Shown piece after piece: positions 8,290 through 18,184 of a stretch of 64,000 nt of DNA (position 1 is its first letter; the number at the start of each line of letters is the position of its first letter). This stretch comes from an uncultured Sphingomonadales bacterium (GTDB lineage Bacteria > Pseudomonadota > Alphaproteobacteria > Sphingomonadales > Sphingomonadaceae): NCBI GenBank assembly GCA_903821605.1, contig CAIJLZ010000004.1, positions 124,001-188,000 on the forward strand, given 5' to 3'. The position numbers were made by a program, and so were the translations under genes. A model generated the notes under the pieces. That model had not been told where the DNA came from. It did no database searches and was given only the letters and a program-made list of their open reading frames with translations.

Positions 8290-9156
8290 ATGGCGGAATG
8301 GACCGATGGCTATTGGTGGTCAAATGACGGGCTGCGGCTTCATTTTCGCGATTATGCGGGGCCGTCGGATCGTCCCCCGATCATCTGCCTGCCCGGCCTG
8401 ACCCGTAATGCGCGGGATTTTGCGGCGGTGGCCGATCGCTTGGCTGGCGAGTGGCGGCTGATCTGCGTCGACCTGCGCGGCCGGGGCGAGAGCGCCTATT
8501 CCAAGGACCCGATGACCTATGTCCCCTTGGTCTATCTTCAGGATATCGAGGCGCTGCTGAAAGAACTGGCGATCAACCGATTCGTTGCATTCGGCACGTC
8601 GCTGGGCGGGTTGCTGACCATGTTGCTGGCATCGACCGGGGCGAAACGGCTGGCGGGCGCCATGCTCAACGATATCGGGCCGGTGCTGGAACCGGCCGGG
8701 CTGGATCGGATCAAGACCCATGTCGGGCGGCAAGCGGGCTGGCCGACATGGCTGCACGCCGCGCGTGCGCTGGGGGATGCGCATCGTGCGACCTTCCCCG
8801 ATTTCACGCTCGACGACTGGCTGGCCCATGCCAAGCGGCTGTGCCGGGTCAATGCCAAGGGCCGGATCAATTTCGATTATGACATGCACATTGCCGACCC
8901 CTTCCGCCTTCCCGGCGGCGAGACCGGCTTTGATGCATGGGCGGCGTTCGAAGCGCTCAAGGCTATTCCGGCGGTGCTGCTCCATGGCGAATTGTCCGAT
9001 TTGCTAAGCGCCCGGACGGTACGCGAAGTGGAGACGCGCATGCCGTTGATGGAATGCGTCACCGTGCCGCGCGTGGGCCATGCCCCGACATTGATGGAAG
9101 CGGAAGCGGTCGACGCGATTGATCGGCTGCTGGCGCGGGTGCTGCAACAGGGCTGA
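8290..9156 (+). CDS. Alpha/beta hydrolase
   Basis: A 288-residue alpha/beta-hydrolase. The nucleophile elbow is FGTSLGGLL (Ser near 107), the oxyanion region is CLPGLTRNARDF, and a late VGHAPTLME supplies the catalytic His. The motif VDLRGRGES is typical of the esterase/lactonase side of the family. The substrate cannot be read from the sequence. The gene lies between the divergent selO and hisS, with about 50 bases to hisS, so it may be read with the hisS-prfA-prmC group, but there is no overlap that proves this. Confidence 0.85.
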   Translation: MAEWTDGYWWSNDGLRLHFRDYAGPSDRPPIICLPGLTRNARDFAAVADRLAGEWRLICVDLRGRGESAYSKDPMTYVPLVYLQDIEALLKELAINRFVAFGTSLGGLLTMLLASTGAKRLAGAMLNDIGPVLEPAGLDRIKTHVGRQAGWPTWLHAARALGDAHRATFPDFTLDDWLAHAKRLCRVNAKGRINFDYDMHIADPFRLPGGETGFDAWAAFEALKAIPAVLLHGELSDLLSARTVREVETRMPLMECVTVPRVGHAPTLMEAEAVDAIDRLLARVLQQG

Positions 9157-9205
9157 CCGCGCCCATCCCCTTTTCCTGAACCGCGAAACCCGATAGAGGC
9201 GCGCC

Positions 9206-10456
9206 ATGAGCAAAATCGAAACTCCGCGTCCCATTCGCGGCACCCAGGATATGCACGGCGAACAGGCGGAGCGCTTCCACCATGTCGTCCACACCTTCGA
9301 TCGGGTCCGTCGCCTATATGGCTTTGGCCGTATCGAGGTGCCGGTATTTGAACCGACCGCTGTTTTCTCCCGCTCATTGGGTGAAACGACCGACGTCGTA
9401 TCGAAGGAAATGTATAGTTTTGAGGACCGGGGCGGGGAGTCGCTGACGCTTCGCCCGGAATTCACCGCCGGTATTGCGCGGGCCTATCTGACCGAAGGCT
9501 GGCAGCAATTCGCGCCGATGAAGGTCGCGACCCATGGCCCGCTCTTCCGCTACGAGCGCCCGCAAAAGGGGCGTTTCCGTCAATTCCATCAGCTCGATGC
9601 GGAAGTGATCGGCGCGCCGGAACCGGCCGCCGATATTGAATTGCTGTGCTTTGCCGATCAGTTGCTCCACGAACTCGGCGTGGCCGATGGCGTGACGTTA
9701 CAGCTCAATACGCTGGGCGATACTGAAACCCGCGACGCGTGGCGGACCGCGCTGGTGGCGCACTTCACCCGGCATGAAGGTGATCTCTCGGCCGAAAGCC
9801 GCGACCGGTTGGCGAAGAACCCGTTGCGTATCCTTGACAGCAAGGAAGCGCAGGATCGCCCGATTGCCGACAGCGCGCCGGATATCGATGCGTTCATGTC
9901 GGCCGATGCGGGCAAGTTTTTCGAGACGGTCACCAAGGGGCTGGATGCCGCCGGGGTTAAATGGACCCGCATGGCCCGGTTGGTGCGCGGGCTGGATTAT
10001 TATCGGCACACGGCCTTTGAATTCGTGACTGAACGGCTGGGGAGCCAGGGCACTGTGCTGGGCGGCGGTCGTTATGACGGGCTGATCGAGGCGTTGGGCG
10101 GTTCGCACACCCCGGCCGTGGGCTGGGCGGCTGGGATTGAACGGCTGGCGATGTTGATCGACGCCCCTGCGATCGAGCCACTCGATGTGGCGATCATTCC
10201 GATGGGCGAGGCGGCGGAGCGTGCAGCCTATGGCCTGCTCGCCAATCTACGCCGGGCGGGCCTGAAGAGTGAGATGGGCTGGCGCGGCAATATGAAGAAG
10301 CGGATGCAGCGCGCCGCGGCGGCGGGTGCGCGCTTTGCGGTGATCCTTGGCGATGAGGAACTGGCGCAAGGCGTGGCGATGGTCAAGGATATGACGACCG
10401 GCGAACAGCATCCGGTCGCGATGGACGTATTGGTCGACGCGGTTTCGCCGCGATGA
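9206..10456 (+). CDS. hisS: Histidine--tRNA ligase
   Basis: Class II aminoacyl-tRNA synthetase charging tRNA-His, 416 residues. Motif 1 region [16 protein letters not shown], motif 2 [19 protein letters not shown], the histidine-binding [14 protein letters not shown], motif 3 [12 protein letters not shown], and a C-terminal anticodon-binding domain (about 315-416) are all present. The start ATG at 9206 gives the standard N-terminus with PIRGTQDM. The stop overlaps the prfA start by four bases, so hisS, prfA and probably prmC form a translation-related operon. Confidence 0.96.
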   Translation: MSKIETPRPIRGTQDMHGEQAERFHHVVHTFDRVRRLYGFGRIEVPVFEPTAVFSRSLGETTDVVSKEMYSFEDRGGESLTLRPEFTAGIARAYLTEGWQQFAPMKVATHGPLFRYERPQKGRFRQFHQLDAEVIGAPEPAADIELLCFADQLLHELGVADGVTLQLNTLGDTETRDAWRTALVAHFTRHEGDLSAESRDRLAKNPLRILDSKEAQDRPIADSAPDIDAFMSADAGKFFETVTKGLDAAGVKWTRMARLVRGLDYYRHTAFEFVTERLGSQGTVLGGGRYDGLIEALGGSHTPAVGWAAGIERLAMLIDAPAIEPLDVAIIPMGEAAERAAYGLLANLRRAGLKSEMGWRGNMKKRMQRAAAAGARFAVILGDEELAQGVAMVKDMTTGEQHPVAMDVLVDAVSPR

Positions 10457-11535
10457 TTTCGATCCCGGCGGACCGCATCGCCGCCATTCGGGCGCGGCGT
10501 GACGAGATGCAGGCGCTAATGGCGACGGGCGACCTTTCGGCTGAGCGTTTTGTCGCGACGTCCAAGGAATATGCCGAGATCGAACCGGTCGCGCAGGCGG
10601 CGGAGGCGGTGCAGGCGCTGCGCGATGAGATTGCCGGGCTGGAAGCGATTCTGGTCGATGCCGGTTCCGACCCCGAAATGCGCGACATGGCGCGGGAAGA
10701 ACTGGATGGCCTCAAGACCCAGTTGCCCGACGCTGAACGCGCGCTCGCGCTCCGCCTGTTGCCGCGAGATGCGGCGGACGAGCGCCCGGCGATGCTGGAA
10801 ATCCGCGCGGGCACCGGTGGGGATGAGGCGGCGCTGTTCGCGGGCGACCTGTTCCGCATGTATAGCCGCTATGCCGAGGATCGCGGCTGGAAGGTCGAGT
10901 TGATTTCGGCCTCGCCCGCCGATGTTGGCGGCTATAAGGAAGTGATCGCATCCGTCACTGGCCAAGGTGTGTTTGCCCGGCTCAAATTCGAAAGCGGTGT
11001 CCACCGCGTGCAGCGTGTCCCGGTGACCGAATCGGGGGGGCGCATCCATACCTCCGCCGCGACCGTGGCCGTGTTGCCAGAAGCCGAAGATGTCGATGTG
11101 CAGATCGACGAGAAGGATTTGCGGATCGACGTGTTCCGGTCGTCGGGCCCGGGCGGGCAGTCGGTCAACACTACCGACAGCGCGGTGCGCATCACCCATA
11201 TGCCATCGGGCCTGGTCGTCAGCCAGCAAGACGAAAAGTCGCAGCACAAGAACAAGGCCAAGGCGATGAAGGTGCTGCGTACCCGGCTCTATGAGCTGGA
11301 GCGCGAACGGCTGGCCAGCGCGCGGGCGGGTGAACGCAAGTCGATGGTTGGATCGGGTGATCGTTCCGAACGGATCCGCACCTATAATTTCCCGCAGGGC
11401 CGCGTGACCGACCACCGTATCAACCTGACGCTCCATCGCCTGCCGGAAATTCTCGAAGGCCAGATGGACGAACTGATCAATGCGCTGATCGCCGAGGATG
11501 AGGCCAGCCGACTCGCCAATTTGCAGGATGGGTGA
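10453..11535 (+). CDS. prfA: Peptide chain release factor 1
   Basis: Release factor that reads UAA and UAG and triggers peptidyl-tRNA hydrolysis. The 360-residue protein has the GGQ motif in [16 protein letters not shown], and the codon-recognition PxT motif as PVT in [16 protein letters not shown], where E. coli has PAT. A coiled N-terminal domain precedes these. It overlaps hisS by four bases, and prmC, whose product methylates the GGQ glutamine, follows 62 bases later, so enzyme and substrate are encoded side by side. Confidence 0.97.
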   Translation: MISIPADRIAAIRARRDEMQALMATGDLSAERFVATSKEYAEIEPVAQAAEAVQALRDEIAGLEAILVDAGSDPEMRDMAREELDGLKTQLPDAERALALRLLPRDAADERPAMLEIRAGTGGDEAALFAGDLFRMYSRYAEDRGWKVELISASPADVGGYKEVIASVTGQGVFARLKFESGVHRVQRVPVTESGGRIHTSAATVAVLPEAEDVDVQIDEKDLRIDVFRSSGPGGQSVNTTDSAVRITHMPSGLVVSQQDEKSQHKNKAKAMKVLRTRLYELERERLASARAGERKSMVGSGDRSERIRTYNFPQGRVTDHRINLTLHRLPEILEGQMDELINALIAEDEASRLANLQDG

Positions 11536-11597
11536 CGCGGCGGGAAATCATGTCCTTGGCGCTCCTGCGGCGATAGAATGAGGCAGGATAGCGCCCC

Positions 11598-12443
11598 ATG
11601 ACCACTTTTGCCCAGCTTGTCGCCGAGGCGGCCACCCGGCTCGCGCCGATGAGCGATTCGCCCCGGCTCGATGCGGAGTTGTTGCTGGCCCATGCCTTGG
11701 GGGTGGATCGCAACCGGTTGCTGTTCGATCTTGGCGATGACCGCCCCGTCCCGGCGGGGTTTGAGGCGCTGCTGGCGCGTCGTCTTGCCCATGAGCCGAT
11801 CGCCTATATTCTCGGCGAGCGCGATTTCTGGACGCTCACCTTGGCTGTCGGTCCGGGCGTGCTCATCCCGCGACCGGATAGCGAGACGCTGGTCGAGGCG
11901 GCGATTGCCCATTTCAAGGATCAAGCCCCGTCCCGCATCCTTGATCTCGGCACGGGATCGGGGGCGTTGCTCTTGGCCTGTCTCGATCATTGGCTACAGG
12001 CGACCGGGCTAGGCATTGATGCATCGGCTGTCGCGCTTGATTATGCCCGTGCCAATGCGGGGCGTAACGGGCTTGCCGACCGGGTGGAGTTCCGGTTGGG
12101 CGATTGGTGTGCGGGGCTGGACGCGCGTTTCGACCTCATCTTGTGCAACCCCCCTTATGTTGAGGCGGATGCCGAGCTTGCCCCACAGGTAAAGGCCTAT
12201 GAACCGGCCAGTGCGTTGTTTGCGGGAACCGAAGGGCTTGATGATTATCGCCGCCTGATTCCGCAGTTGCCGGCGCGCTTGGCACCCGGTGGGATCGCGG
12301 TGCTGGAACTGGGTGCTGGTCAGGCACCGGCAGTGGCGGCCATCGCGCGGCAAGCGGGCATGGGTTCATGGACCCGCAAGGATTTGGGAGGGCATGAGCG
12401 TGCACTTGTCCTTTTCACTTGCATTGATGGTGCAATTGGGTAA
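11598..12443 (+). CDS. prmC: Peptide chain release factor N5-glutamine methyltransferase PrmC
   Basis: SAM-dependent methyltransferase that modifies the Gln of the GGQ loop of RF1 and RF2. The 281-residue sequence has an N-terminal helical substrate-recognition domain with RLAHEPIAYILGERDFW, the SAM-binding LDLGTGSGA at 115-123, and the catalytic NPPY at 184-187. It follows prfA, its substrate gene, in the same direction. Length and motifs are normal for the family. Confidence 0.96.
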   Translation: MTTFAQLVAEAATRLAPMSDSPRLDAELLLAHALGVDRNRLLFDLGDDRPVPAGFEALLARRLAHEPIAYILGERDFWTLTLAVGPGVLIPRPDSETLVEAAIAHFKDQAPSRILDLGTGSGALLLACLDHWLQATGLGIDASAVALDYARANAGRNGLADRVEFRLGDWCAGLDARFDLILCNPPYVEADAELAPQVKAYEPASALFAGTEGLDDYRRLIPQLPARLAPGGIAVLELGAGQAPAVAAIARQAGMGSWTRKDLGGHERALVLFTCIDGAIG

Positions 12444-12621
12444 GGCACCGGACATCGGGGCACCGGTCAGGATAATGACCGTCAATGAACCCGGCATGGT
12501 GTGACCAGCTCGGCCGTTCGCGATATCGCAAAGGGACCATAGGCAGGCGCTAGCGCCCGGCAATTGCTGGGTATACCCGAAACTCTGGCCGGATTTACCG
12601 GTGCATTGGGAAAGTCGGACG

Positions 12622-13485
12622 TTGATCAACAATCGCCAGAATAATAATCGTCGTCGCAATCGCACCGGGCCTCGGCCGCAAGGTGGCGGTGGAAGCAACC
12701 GCCCGGAACAGGGCAACCGCATCGATAACCGCGCGCGGGGCAATGCCCCTCAGCTGCTGGAAAAATACAAGAATCTTGCCCGTGACGCCCAGATGCAGGG
12801 TGACCGGGTGATGACGGAATATTATCTCCAGTTTGCGGACCATTATTTCCGCGTTCTCGCCGATAATCGCACCCGCTTTGAGGAGCAGCAGGCCCAGCGC
12901 CGCCAGCATTATGACATGCCGGGCGATGCCGAGGTCGAAGGTGTCGCGATGGGCGTCGAAGGCGAACCGATTCAGTTGTCGCTCGGTCATCAGCAGCCGC
13001 GCCAGTCCGGCGCGTCGCAGGATGCGGATGACAATGAATCCGGTGCCGATTCGATGGCGGACGATGAATTTGGCGGGGATCGTGGTCGCGAACAGCGCAT
13101 GCGTGACCGTCGCCCGCGTCGCGACGACCGCGATGGTGGTGAGGCCCGCGCCCCGCGCCGTGATGAGCGTGATGTTAACGAAGCCCGCGCCCCGCGTCGT
13201 GACGACCGCGATTTCAGCGAAGCCCGCGCCCCGCGCCGCGACGACCGCGATGTGGGTGAAGCCCGCGCCCCGCGTCGTGACGACCGTGATGCGGGTGAGG
13301 CCCGCGCCCCGCGTGGCCGTCGTCCGATCACGGCTGAGGACGCTCCTGCGCAGATCGATATGGCGGTACTGCCGCCTGCGATCAATCAGAGTGCCGAGCC
13401 TGCATCTGCCGGATCGGATGAGGAGGCGGCGGCCCCGCGTCGTCGCGGTCGCCCGCGTCGGATTGTCGCGGCCAGCGAAGCCTAA
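12622..13485 (+). CDS. DUF4167 protein with EARAPRRD repeats
   Basis: A 287-residue protein of the DUF4167 family found in alphaproteobacteria. The conserved part (about residues 25-85) reads GNAPQLLEKYKNLARDAQMQ and TEYYLQFADHYFRVL. The start is placed at a TTG (12622) because it gives the usual MINNRQNNNRRR beginning; a GTG at 12601 is the alternative. The C-terminal half is low complexity: four nearly identical 13-residue units of form EARAPRRDDRDxx plus a partial one (13141-13314), then an acidic stretch and a basic tail RRRGRPRRI that could bind nucleic acid. The function is unknown. Its stop codon overlaps the stop of chrA on the other strand. Confidence 0.85.
   Translation: MINNRQNNNRRRNRTGPRPQGGGGSNRPEQGNRIDNRARGNAPQLLEKYKNLARDAQMQGDRVMTEYYLQFADHYFRVLADNRTRFEEQQAQRRQHYDMPGDAEVEGVAMGVEGEPIQLSLGHQQPRQSGASQDADDNESGADSMADDEFGGDRGREQRMRDRRPRRDDRDGGEARAPRRDERDVNEARAPRRDDRDFSEARAPRRDDRDVGEARAPRRDDRDAGEARAPRGRRPITAEDAPAQIDMAVLPPAINQSAEPASAGSDEEAAAPRRRGRPRRIVAASEA
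13141..13314 (+). repeat. In-frame 39-bp tandem repeat inside the DUF4167 gene
   Basis: Four full units and one partial unit of about 39 bases encode EARAPRR-D[D/E]RD-xx. Differences fall mostly at the two variable residues at the end of each unit. The repeats stay in frame, so they would change protein length by 13-residue steps if copy number varied. Confidence 0.85.
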
Positions 13486-14801
13486 GCGATCCAGCTCAGC
13501 ACGAGGCCGGCCAGCCCGCAGCTGGCCAGCATCGTGAACACGCCGGTTCGCCAGCGGAACAGCAATAGCGCGGCCATCAGCGCCAAGACGGCGGCCTTGA
13601 GATTGAAGGTCGCCGGATCGGGGAGGGATAGGTGCAACGGCCCTGCCGTCACCATCCCGATCCGCGCGAACAAGAGATGGAGCGCGAACCACAGCGCGAG
13701 ATTGGCGATCACCCCCACCACTGCCGAGGTGACGGCGGTCAGCCCGCCTTGTAAGCGCCGCGCATGTTCAAGCCGTTCCATCCATGGCGCAAAGGCGAAG
13801 ATCCATAGGAAGCACGGCGCGAATGTCACCCATGTTGTGACCAGCGCGCCCAGCGTGCCCGCCAGCGCAGGCGAAAATGGCATGGGCGACCGCCACGCGG
13901 CGAGGAAGCCGACAAATTGCGTCACCATGATCAGCGGGCCGGGTGTCGTTTCGGCGAGACCTAGTCCATCGGCCATTTCGCCCGCCGCAAGCCAGTGCCA
14001 TGTCTGGACCGCTTCCTGCGCCATATAAGACAGCACCGCATAGGCCCCGCCAAAGCTGACCACCGCAAGCTGGCCAAAGAAGCGCGCGAGATGGGCGAGA
14101 ATATGATCCGGGCCAAGCAGCAGCAGGATCAGCGCCAGCGGCGCGAGCCACAGGATGAGACCGGCCATCACGGTCGTCACCGTCCGCCGCCACAGGCCAA
14201 TGGGTGGCGGGCTGGCAGGGCTTTCTACCGGATGGACATGGAGCCATGCCGGACGCCACGACGTCACGCCGATGCCGATCGCACCCGCGCCCAGCACGAT
14301 CAGGGGAAACGGCAGGTTGAACAGGAACAGCCCGGCAAAGGCCACAACAGCGAGCCAGCGGCTGAACGAGGTCTTGAGCGCGCGCCCGCCGATCCGCAGC
14401 ACCGCCTGCCCCACCAAGGCCAGCACCGCCGCCTTGATTCCAAGGAACAGCGCCGCAAACCAGCCCGCGCCGACGGCCGCGACATAGAGGAAGGACAGCG
14501 CCAACATCACCAGCGCGCCGGGGATCACGAATAACAGGCCGGCTGCCAGCCCGCCGCGCACGCCATGCAGCTTCCAGCCGATCCATGTCGCGAGTTGTTG
14601 CGCCTCTGGCCCCGGCAGCAGGTGACAGAAATTGAGGGCGCGCAGATATTGTCCTTCGCTCACCCATTGGCGTTTATCGACCAGTTCGCGATGCATCAGC
14701 GCGACCTGCCCGGCAGGCCCGCCAAAGCTTAAACACCCGATCCAGGCAAAAACCCGCAACAGGTCGCGGAAGGAGGGTGGGGGTGGAGGAGACGAGTTCA
14801 T
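13482..14801 (-). CDS. chrA: Chromate efflux transporter ChrA
   Basis: A 439-residue membrane protein with two CHR domains in tandem. The first domain has the family signature SFGGPAGQVALMHREL and LLPGPEAQQLATWIGW; the second has SFGGAYAVLSYMAQEAV and TPGPLIMVTQFVGFLAAW. About ten to twelve hydrophobic segments are visible. The long-chain ChrA group exports chromate or sulfate-like oxyanions across the inner membrane. No chrB regulator is adjacent. It converges with, and overlaps by stop codons, the DUF4167 gene, so no room exists for a separate terminator. Confidence 0.92.
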   Translation of the reverse strand: MNSSPPPPPSFRDLLRVFAWIGCLSFGGPAGQVALMHRELVDKRQWVSEGQYLRALNFCHLLPGPEAQQLATWIGWKLHGVRGGLAAGLLFVIPGALVMLALSFLYVAAVGAGWFAALFLGIKAAVLALVGQAVLRIGGRALKTSFSRWLAVVAFAGLFLFNLPFPLIVLGAGAIGIGVTSWRPAWLHVHPVESPASPPPIGLWRRTVTTVMAGLILWLAPLALILLLLGPDHILAHLARFFGQLAVVSFGGAYAVLSYMAQEAVQTWHWLAAGEMADGLGLAETTPGPLIMVTQFVGFLAAWRSPMPFSPALAGTLGALVTTWVTFAPCFLWIFAFAPWMERLEHARRLQGGLTAVTSAVVGVIANLALWFALHLLFARIGMVTAGPLHLSLPDPATFNLKAAVLALMAALLLFRWRTGVFTMLASCGLAGLVLSWIA

Positions 14802-14916
14802 GGGGCGGTCCTGAGCGGGGATGCGACAGGCTTAAGCGCGGCGTGCAGAAAGGCAATGGGCCGCATGTGCTGCCGTTGCTTGATCTGGCGTCGAACAAGG
14901 GTCTATCCTTGGCGTC

Positions 14917-16320
14917 ATGACAGATTTCATCACCCGCCTATCAACCTTGATCCAGCCGGATCGTGGCCAGTCCGCCCATCGTATCTCCCTTGTCGATCCC
15001 CATGGGTTCGACGCTTGGTCGGCGGCGGCCTCGGAAATGCAGCGCAGTCTCGCCCGCGCCGCCGATTTTACTGGCAAGGACGGGCAGTTGCTCATTCTGC
15101 CCGGCGACCAGCCGGATAGCATTGCAGTGGTGATCGGGGTCAAGGATGCGGATGCACTCGGGGTCTGGGGTCTGGCTAAGGCGGCGGCAAGCCTGCCCGA
15201 GGGCCAGTATCGTCTGGCCGATAGCCGGGCACCGGGCGATGCGGCCTTGGGCTGGCTGCTCGCGCAATATCGCTTCGATCGTTATCGCCAGAAGCCGGAA
15301 GCGGTGAAGGAACGGGTGTTGCTCAGCCCCGAACCGGCGCGGATCGAGGCGCAGTTGGGATTGGCCCGCGCGGTGGTGCGGGTCCGCGATCTCGTCAATA
15401 CACCGGCTGCCGATATGGGGCCGGCGATGCTGGAACAGGTCGCGGAAGATCTGGCGGCGGCCCATGGTGCGACGGTCACGGTGACGCGTGGCCATGTGTT
15501 GGAACATGACTATCCGCTGGTCGCTGCCGTTGGCCGGGCGGCGGCCCCCGAACATGCCCCGCGCATCATCGAACTGGGTTGGGGTGATCCGGCCCATCCG
15601 GTGGTGGCGATTATCGGCAAGGGGGTGTGTTTCGATTCCGGTGGGCTCGATATCAAGCCCAGCTCTGCCATGCGGTTGATGAAAAAAGACATGGGCGGCG
15701 CGGCCCATGCGCTGGCGTTGGGCGAACTGATCATGGCCAATCGCCTGCCCATTCGCCTTGTTTTGCTGGTGCCGGCGGTGGAAAATGCGGTGTCTGGTGC
15801 CGCGATGCGGCCGGGCGACGTGCTGGCCAGCCGTAAGGGACTGTCGGTTGAAATCGGCAATACCGATGCGGAAGGCCGGTTGGTCCTTGCCGATGCGTTG
15901 GCGCGCGCCGGGCAATTGACGCCGCAGCTGGTCATTGATTTTGCCACATTGACGGGCGCGGCGCGGGTCGCGCTTGGGCCGGACTTGCCCGCGCTCTTTG
16001 CCAATGACGATCAACTGGCGGCGGATCTGGCGGCGGCAGCGGCGGCGGTGGATGATCCGCTGTGGCGCTTGCCGCTGCACCAGCCCTATGCCGAGATGAT
16101 CAAGTCCGACATTGCCGATGTCAACAACGCGGGCGAAGGCGGCATGGCCGGTGCGATTACGGCGGCGCTGTTCCTAGAGAAATTCGTGCCGGAAGGCGCG
16201 GCTTGGGCGCATTTGGATACTTTTGCCTGGCGGAGCGCGGCCAAGCCGGGCCGGGCCAAGGGTGGCGATGCACTGGGCCTGCGTGCGGTCTGGCGATTGT
16301 TGCAGGACCGCTTCGCCTGA
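14917..16320 (+). CDS. Leucyl aminopeptidase family protein (M17)
   Basis: Cytosolic two-metal aminopeptidase of peptidase family M17, 467 residues. The catalytic domain carries GKGVCFDSGGLDIKPSSAM, MKKDMGGAAHAL and the signature NTDAEGRLVLADAL, which together supply the Lys, Asp and Glu metal ligands and the catalytic Arg. The N-terminal domain is short and divergent. It most resembles the alphaproteobacterial PepB-like branch and not E. coli PepA. The gene converges with the YgjP-like gene, 17 bases apart. The precise peptide preference is unknown. Confidence 0.92.
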   Translation: MTDFITRLSTLIQPDRGQSAHRISLVDPHGFDAWSAAASEMQRSLARAADFTGKDGQLLILPGDQPDSIAVVIGVKDADALGVWGLAKAAASLPEGQYRLADSRAPGDAALGWLLAQYRFDRYRQKPEAVKERVLLSPEPARIEAQLGLARAVVRVRDLVNTPAADMGPAMLEQVAEDLAAAHGATVTVTRGHVLEHDYPLVAAVGRAAAPEHAPRIIELGWGDPAHPVVAIIGKGVCFDSGGLDIKPSSAMRLMKKDMGGAAHALALGELIMANRLPIRLVLLVPAVENAVSGAAMRPGDVLASRKGLSVEIGNTDAEGRLVLADALARAGQLTPQLVIDFATLTGAARVALGPDLPALFANDDQLAADLAAAAAAVDDPLWRLPLHQPYAEMIKSDIADVNNAGEGGMAGAITAALFLEKFVPEGAAWAHLDTFAWRSAAKPGRAKGGDALGLRAVWRLLQDRFA

Positions 16321-16337
16321 TCGGCACGGGCGCGGCG

Positions 16338-17060
16338 TTAACTCCCCATGCCCAAGGCATGCAGCGCCGCACCATGGCGGCGCAGCCACTCTCGTTCCGC
16401 CTTGGGTTCGCGCCCCAGTAATGCCGCGACCAGCGCGTGGAATTCCGGCCCGTGGTGCATATGCACCAGATGCGCGACCTCATGCGCGACCGTCGCGGTC
16501 AACACGTCGGGCGGGGCAAGGATCAGCCGCCAGCTATAACGGAGCGCCCCCAAGGAGGTGCAACTGCCCCAGCGGCTGCGCGGATCACCGACCGCGACCG
16601 AGCGCACCGCACGTTCGACCCGCGCCGCAAATTCCGCGCTCTGCGCACTCAGTTCCTGCCGCGCACGATCACGCAACCAGCGCAACACCCGGCGTTCGAT
16701 CCCTTGGCGGTCGCCGCCCAAGCGGAGCGCCCCGTCCACCAGTTCGACCCGGCGCGGCCCACCTTCGATCCAAGTCACGCGGTGCGGTTCGCCTTGATAA
16801 GGGATGAGCGTACCCTCATCGATTGCCAGTCGTTCAACCCGGCGCGCCAGCACCCGGCCCAGCCATTCGCCTTGCCCCGCTGCCCAGTCGAGCGCGGCCT
16901 TGACCGAGCCGCGCGGCGGCAGGGACAGGCACAACACATGCTGCCGCCCGTCATAGCGTAGCGTCCAGCGTCGCGCGCGAGGGCGACGGACCAGCCGCAC
17001 CGCCATCTCATGGTCGGCGATGCGAATGCTGTGGAGTGATGGATCAGAGCTCACGGTCAA
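16338..17060 (-). CDS. YgjP-like zinc metallohydrolase (DUF45, SprT-like)
   Basis: A 240-residue protein of the YgjP/M48-like metal-dependent hydrolase family. The zinc motif is HEVAHLVHMHHGPEFHALV, with the HExxH pair and a downstream His; RSRWGSCTSLGALRYSWRL is the other family signature. YgjP-type proteins are predicted cytosolic peptidases of unknown substrate. The gene overlaps the upstream YcgN-like gene by 17 bases, and that gene overlaps the SCO gene, so all three form one minus-strand operon. Confidence 0.88.
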   Translation of the reverse strand: MTVSSDPSLHSIRIADHEMAVRLVRRPRARRWTLRYDGRQHVLCLSLPPRGSVKAALDWAAGQGEWLGRVLARRVERLAIDEGTLIPYQGEPHRVTWIEGGPRRVELVDGALRLGGDRQGIERRVLRWLRDRARQELSAQSAEFAARVERAVRSVAVGDPRSRWGSCTSLGALRYSWRLILAPPDVLTATVAHEVAHLVHMHHGPEFHALVAALLGREPKAEREWLRRHGAALHALGMGS

Positions 17061-17487
17061 TCAGATGATATTCAAGGTCGCCGGCATCATCCTCGGAAAT
17101 AGTCCAGCCCGACACCGACTGACCGGCGGCGCGCACACTGTCGGGATCGCCGGTGATCAGCGGGTGCCAATCCGGCAGCGCTTCGCCATTGGCCAGCAGA
17201 CGATAGGCGCAGGTCGACGGCAGCCATTCGATCTCATTGGCCAGCCGGGGCGTCAATCGCACGCATTCCGGCACATGGATGCGGCGGTTGCGATAATCGC
17301 TGCAGCGCCCGGTGCGGCGGTCGAGCATGCGACACGCGACATTGGTCGCCATCAATTCGCCGGTGTCCTCGTCCTCCAGCTTGTGCAGGCAGCATTTGCC
17401 GCAGCTGTCGCACAGCGATTCCCACTCGGTGCGCGTCATTTTGTCGAGCGGCTTCTCCTCCCAGAAGCGGGACGTCACTTCACCCAT
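17044..17487 (-). CDS. YcgN family cysteine cluster protein (UPF0260)
   Basis: A 147-residue protein of the UPF0260 family. It keeps the family cysteines: CDSCGKCCLHKLEDED near residue 27, ACRMLD, CSDYRNR, PECVRLTP and STCAYRLL, followed by the invariant LPDWHPL. The pattern suggests metal or iron-sulfur binding, but no function is established. It overlaps both neighbours in the minus-strand SCO/YcgN/YgjP operon. Confidence 0.92.
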   Translation of the reverse strand: MGEVTSRFWEEKPLDKMTRTEWESLCDSCGKCCLHKLEDEDTGELMATNVACRMLDRRTGRCSDYRNRRIHVPECVRLTPRLANEIEWLPSTCAYRLLANGEALPDWHPLITGDPDSVRAAGQSVSGWTISEDDAGDLEYHLIDREL

Positions 17488-18077
17488 GTTTCAAGGTCGG
17501 CCACCACGGTCGCCGCCCCCTTGTCAGGCGTGAGCAGCGCAATTGGCTTGCCCTGCGGGTCCATCAGGAATGTCATGCGGCCATGGTTGACGAGATAATT
17601 GCCGGTTGCGTCAACATCACCCTTCAGCACCGGGATCGCATATGCCTTGGTCACGGCGGCAATCTGCTCCACGCTGCCGGTCAGGCCGATAAAGCGGGGA
17701 TGGAAAGCGGCGACGAACTGCGCCAGCTTCGGCGGCGTGTCGCGCTGGGGATCAACGGTGATAAAGAGCGGCTGCACCTTGGCGGCGAGCGCGGCATGAT
17801 CCTTTTCGAACTGGCGCAGCGCCAAGGCCAATTGCTGCATATCGGTCGGGCAGATATCTGGGCACCATGTGTAGCCGAAATAGATCAACCGGTATTTGCC
17901 CGCGAGCGTCGCATCCAAGAACGGCTTGCCATTCATATCGGTGAGGTTGATCGGTCCGCCGATGGCAGCCCCCTCCAGCGGCGGCGGTTCGCTCGCGCCC
18001 TGCTGGCAAGCGGGCAGGACAAGCGCGGTGACAGCCAGTGCCACAAGGCCGGGGATCGACATGCGGGGACGACGCAT
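17475..18077 (-). CDS. SCO family protein (copper chaperone, Sco1/SenC)
   Basis: Thioredoxin-fold lipoprotein involved in delivery of copper to the CuA site of cytochrome oxidase or in its redox protection. The 200-residue protein has a signal with lipobox VLPAC near residue 24, the copper-binding CPDIC within YTWCPDICPTDMQQ, and a conserved His in NYLVNHGRMTFLMDP. The more usual Asp before this His is Asn here. It heads a three-gene minus-strand operon with YcgN-like and YgjP-like genes, overlapping the next gene by 13 bases. Confidence 0.9.
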   Translation of the reverse strand: MRRPRMSIPGLVALAVTALVLPACQQGASEPPPLEGAAIGGPINLTDMNGKPFLDATLAGKYRLIYFGYTWCPDICPTDMQQLALALRQFEKDHAALAAKVQPLFITVDPQRDTPPKLAQFVAAFHPRFIGLTGSVEQIAAVTKAYAIPVLKGDVDATGNYLVNHGRMTFLMDPQGKPIALLTPDKGAATVVADLETWVK

Positions 18078-18184
18078 CGCTTCTTCGCTCCATCAACGGA
18101 TAGCCGGCCAGCGCCAATGCGGCCATACCGCCTCTCCCTACCAGACCGCGCGGTGAGGGCAATATGCGGGGGCCAGAATAAGGC

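Noticed and set aside
13141-13314. Regular repeats considered as a CRISPR array
   Set aside because: The 39-bp units are contiguous, without spacers, and lie in frame within a protein gene.
12595-13692. Repeat-rich 365-codon frame antisense to the DUF4167 gene
   Set aside because: Its repeats (ITVVTTRGAGF type) are just the complement of the coding repeats of the real gene.
14917-16320. PepA assignment with Xer-recombination DNA-binding role
   Set aside because: The protein lacks the PepA-type N-terminal region; only the M17 catalytic domain supports the call.
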